Position numbers and translations under genes: made by a program. The notes under the pieces were generated by a model. That model was given only the letters and a program-made list of their open reading frames with translations. It made no database searches and had not been told where the DNA came from. Shown here piece by piece: positions 6,583-7,640 of a stretch of DNA of 7,640 nt. Source of the stretch: Candidatus Rokuibacteriota bacterium (GTDB lineage Bacteria; Methylomirabilota; Methylomirabilia; Rokubacteriales; CSP1-6); NCBI GenBank assembly GCA_016177555.1, contig JACOVB010000448.1, forward strand, positions 1 through 7,640, read 5' to 3'. Positions within the stretch are counted from its first letter, which is position 1. Every line of letters starts with the position of its first letter.

Positions 6583-6611
6583 AGTCTAACACCGCGCGTC
6601 AGGGCTCACAA
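6583..6611 (-). promoter_or_regulatory. Putative phaR promoter, probably leaderless
   Basis: On the minus strand, TTGTGA (6611-6606) and TAGACT (6588-6583) are separated by 17 bp, and TG-T precedes the -10 as in extended -10 promoters. A start about 7 nt downstream of the -10 falls at base 6576, the A of the phaR ATG. No ribosome-binding sequence lies between. Each box matches consensus at only 4 of 6 positions, so the call rests on spacing, the extended -10 and the fit with the start codon. Confidence 0.5.
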
Positions 6612-6633
6612 GCCGCCCCCCCCTGCGCCATAG

Positions 6634-6786
6634 CTCCGCTGCACGAAGGTCTTCATCGATCAGATGGCCATGAAGCGCTTCGGGAAATCCGAGGAGGTCG
6701 CCCGCGCCTGCGTGTACCTCTGCTCGCAGGGCGGCGACTACATCACCGGCGCGGAGCTCTCCATCAACGGCGGCCTGTTCATGTGA
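6634..6786 (+). pseudogene. 3' remnant of a PhaB/FabG-like SDR (3-ketoacyl-CoA/ACP reductase) gene
   Basis: The frame from just after TAG (6631-6633) to TGA (6784-6786) reads VFIDQMAMKRFGKSEEVARA and then CVYLCSQGGDYITGAELSIN, ending GGLFM. This is the C-terminal 45 residues of a classical SDR: the RFGxxEEVA helix, the YLxSxxxxYITG turn and the INGGLxM end found in FabG and acetoacetyl-CoA reductase (PhaB). The Rossmann fold, NNAG and YxxxK catalytic parts are absent; phaR on the other strand takes their place. The stretch is too short to be an enzyme and has no ribosome site for its ATG codons at 6664 or 6670. The conserved residues are largely intact, so loss may be recent. In a PHA neighbourhood PhaB is the likeliest parent, but FabG-like paralogues look the same here. 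The 3' end overlaps the convergent MaoC stop by 3 bp and ends 8 nt into the MaoC reading frame. Confidence 0.82.
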
Positions 6787-7360
6787 CCTCTCTCGACGAG
6801 AGGCAGCCGCCAGGCGAGGCCGCCAGCGCGGAGGCGCCGAGCCGGCTCCAGAGCGCGGCGCCCTGCGCGGCCCACGCCAGGGGCGAGAACGCCCAGAAGG
6901 CCATCCACGCGGCGCCGTTCGGCGCCTTCTCGTAGACCACCGGCACCCTCGACGGCATCACCAGGGCCTCGCCCGTCAGCACGGGCTCGCCCCGCTGGTT
7001 GGTGCAGACGGTGCGCAGGCGGAGCCGGTGCTTGTCGCGCTTGACCTCGAGGACCTCGGCCCGCGCCGTGATCGTGTCGCCGAACATCACGGGCTTGAGG
7101 AACTTGAGGTCCTGCGAGAGGTAGATGGCGCCGGGTCCCGGCAGCCGCGTCCCGATCACCGCCGAGATGAGCCCGGCCGTCCAGATGCCCGGCGCGATGC
7201 GCTCCTTGAAGATCGTCGTGGCGGCGTATTCCCGATCCGCGTGGATCGGGTTGTGATCCCCGACAGCATCCACGAAATCCGCGATGTCGCCATCCGTGGC
7301 GACGCGGGTGATCTCGGCGGCGGCGCCCACCTGAATGCTGTCGATGGTCAAGCCGATCAT
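6779..7360 (-). CDS. MaoC-type (R)-specific enoyl-CoA hydratase with C-terminal extension
   Basis: 193 aa. A hotdog-fold MaoC domain fills about residues 1-140. Hydratase motif VGDHNPIHADREYAA carries the catalytic pair D35 and H40, equivalent to Asp31 and His36 of PhaJ. GPGAIYLSQDLKFLKPVMFGD (from G75) is the conserved IYLxQxLxFxxPVxxGD core. The enzyme adds water to trans-2-enoyl-CoA to give (R)-3-hydroxyacyl-CoA, which can feed PHA synthase. Differences from typical PhaJ: VGD rather than SGD, RIAPGIW in place of RIVHGML, and an extra ~45-50 residues after VVYEKAP containing W152, W156, W163 and W171 in an Ala/Phe-rich run. Start ATG at 7358-7360 has AGGAG 5 nt upstream and overlaps the upstream stop as ATGA, so the two are co-translated. 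A non-PHA MaoC hydratase role (beta-oxidation or other) is possible. Confidence 0.9.
   Translation of the reverse strand: MIGLTIDSIQVGAAAEITRVATDGDIADFVDAVGDHNPIHADREYAATTIFKERIAPGIWTAGLISAVIGTRLPGPGAIYLSQDLKFLKPVMFGDTITARAEVLEVKRDKHRLRLRTVCTNQRGEPVLTGEALVMPSRVPVVYEKAPNGAAWMAFWAFSPLAWAAQGAALWSRLGASALAASPGGCLSSREVT
6787..6803 (+). terminator. 17-nt stem-loop directly after the PhaB-like remnant stop
   Basis: CCTCTC (6787-6792), loop TCGAC, GAGAGG (6798-6803): a perfect 6-bp stem beginning at the base after the SDR remnant TGA. No T-run follows. It lies inside the last codons of the convergent MaoC gene, so it is transcribed in that coding sequence as well. It may be the old terminator of the lost SDR gene or a stop for either strand. 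Confidence 0.4.
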
Positions 7361-7640
7361 CGGGGCTCCTGTCTGAGGGCGGCGGCCAGATCATTGAGGC
7401 GCTTGAGCACCGCCTCCAGGCGATCTTCCACGCCCTCCAGCTTCTCCTCGAGCTGGACGATCTGCCGGGCGATGCCCGTGACCTGGCTCCGGGAGGGGAT
7501 CCCGAGCCCGCCGAGCGTCGCCTCCATGTGCTGCTCGGCGGCCTTCTTCGCCGGGCTCGCGGCGTTGAGGAATCCCTCGAGCTGCGTGCCGATCGCCTTG
7601 GCGAAGGCCTCCGTCCCCATGGCCTGCTCGAGGACCTTCG
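7357..7640 (-). CDS. PhaE/phasin-like coiled-coil protein, C-terminal part, open to right edge
   Basis: The frame is open from the right edge (first visible residues KVLEQA) to TGA at 7359-7357, so the ATG at 7618-7620 is probably internal and the gene starts outside the window. About 94 residues are seen. TQLEGFLNAASPAKKAAEQH, then a short LGGLGIPSRSQV turn, then a heptad helix (ARQIVQLEEKLEGVEDRLEA onwards). The layout of helix, L-x-IPSR, then coiled coil recalls the C-terminal part of PHA synthase subunit PhaE and related granule-associated proteins, but the match is by pattern only. It is co-translated with the MaoC hydratase through an ATGA overlap, which favours a PHA role. If the ATG at 7618 is the true start the protein would be 87 aa. 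Its identity needs the upstream sequence; a generic coiled-coil protein is the alternative. Confidence 0.7.
   Translation of the reverse strand, partial: KVLEQAMGTEAFAKAIGTQLEGFLNAASPAKKAAEQHMEATLGGLGIPSRSQVTGIARQIVQLEEKLEGVEDRLEAVLKRLNDLAAALRQEPR

Noticed and set aside
6616..6623. Run of eight C just upstream of the phaR -35 box, as a possible phase-variable tract
   Set aside because: A single short homopolymer in a GC-rich spacer, outside the promoter core and any coding frame; no evidence of variation.
6664..6786. A 40-codon plus-strand ORF (MAMKRFGKSEE...) as a functional small protein
   Set aside because: It lacks a ribosome site and is simply the SDR C-terminal helix and strand, which would not fold or act alone; treated as a gene remnant.

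Overview
This is a high-GC bacterial segment with tight gene packing, several 4-bp start/stop overlaps and no mobile element, RNA gene or CRISPR array that I can see. Content (PhaR repressor, phasin, MaoC-type hydratase, AMP-forming acyl-CoA synthetases) suggests a soil or environmental heterotroph that stores polyhydroxyalkanoate (PHA). A proteobacterium, a deltaproteobacterium-like lineage or a Rokubacteria/Methylomirabilota-type organism would all fit; I cannot decide between them from sequence alone.

Layout, left half (all minus strand, so transcribed right to left): a divergent promoter region near 5480-5565; an M48-type metalloprotease lipoprotein (5494-4727); a small exported OB-fold-like protein (4730-4413, ATGA overlap); a 501-aa acyl-CoA synthetase (4401-2896); a 597-aa FadD15-like long-chain acyl-CoA synthetase (2882-1089). 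Spacings of -4, +11 and +13 bp make this one probable operon. After a 138-bp gap come a DEDDh exonuclease (950-360) and, overlapping it by GTGA, the start of a zinc-dependent alcohol dehydrogenase that runs off the left edge.

Right half: a phasin gene on the plus strand (5565-6014) with a near-consensus promoter and a strong Shine-Dalgarno; a 13-bp stem-loop between it and the convergent phaR (6576-6076, minus); then, after a short spacer, a MaoC-type (R)-enoyl-CoA hydratase (7360-6779, minus) coupled by ATGA to an upstream coiled-coil, PhaE/phasin-like ORF that is open to the right edge. Together these look like a PHA granule and PHA-precursor neighbourhood: phasin coats granules, PhaR senses PHA and represses phasin, and MaoC can divert beta-oxidation enoyl-CoA to (R)-3-hydroxyacyl-CoA. 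No PHA synthase gene lies in the window.

The least expected content is in the two largest gaps. Each holds the 3' tail of a different, otherwise missing short-chain dehydrogenase/reductase (SDR) gene: a PhaB/FabG-like tail at 6634-6786 (plus) and another SDR tail at 996-1088 (minus). In both cases the stop codon is immediately followed by a 17-nt stem-loop. Other points worth a second look are an apparently leaderless phaR transcript and a Trp/Ala-rich C-terminal extension on the MaoC protein. I see no clear evidence of a wholly new system.
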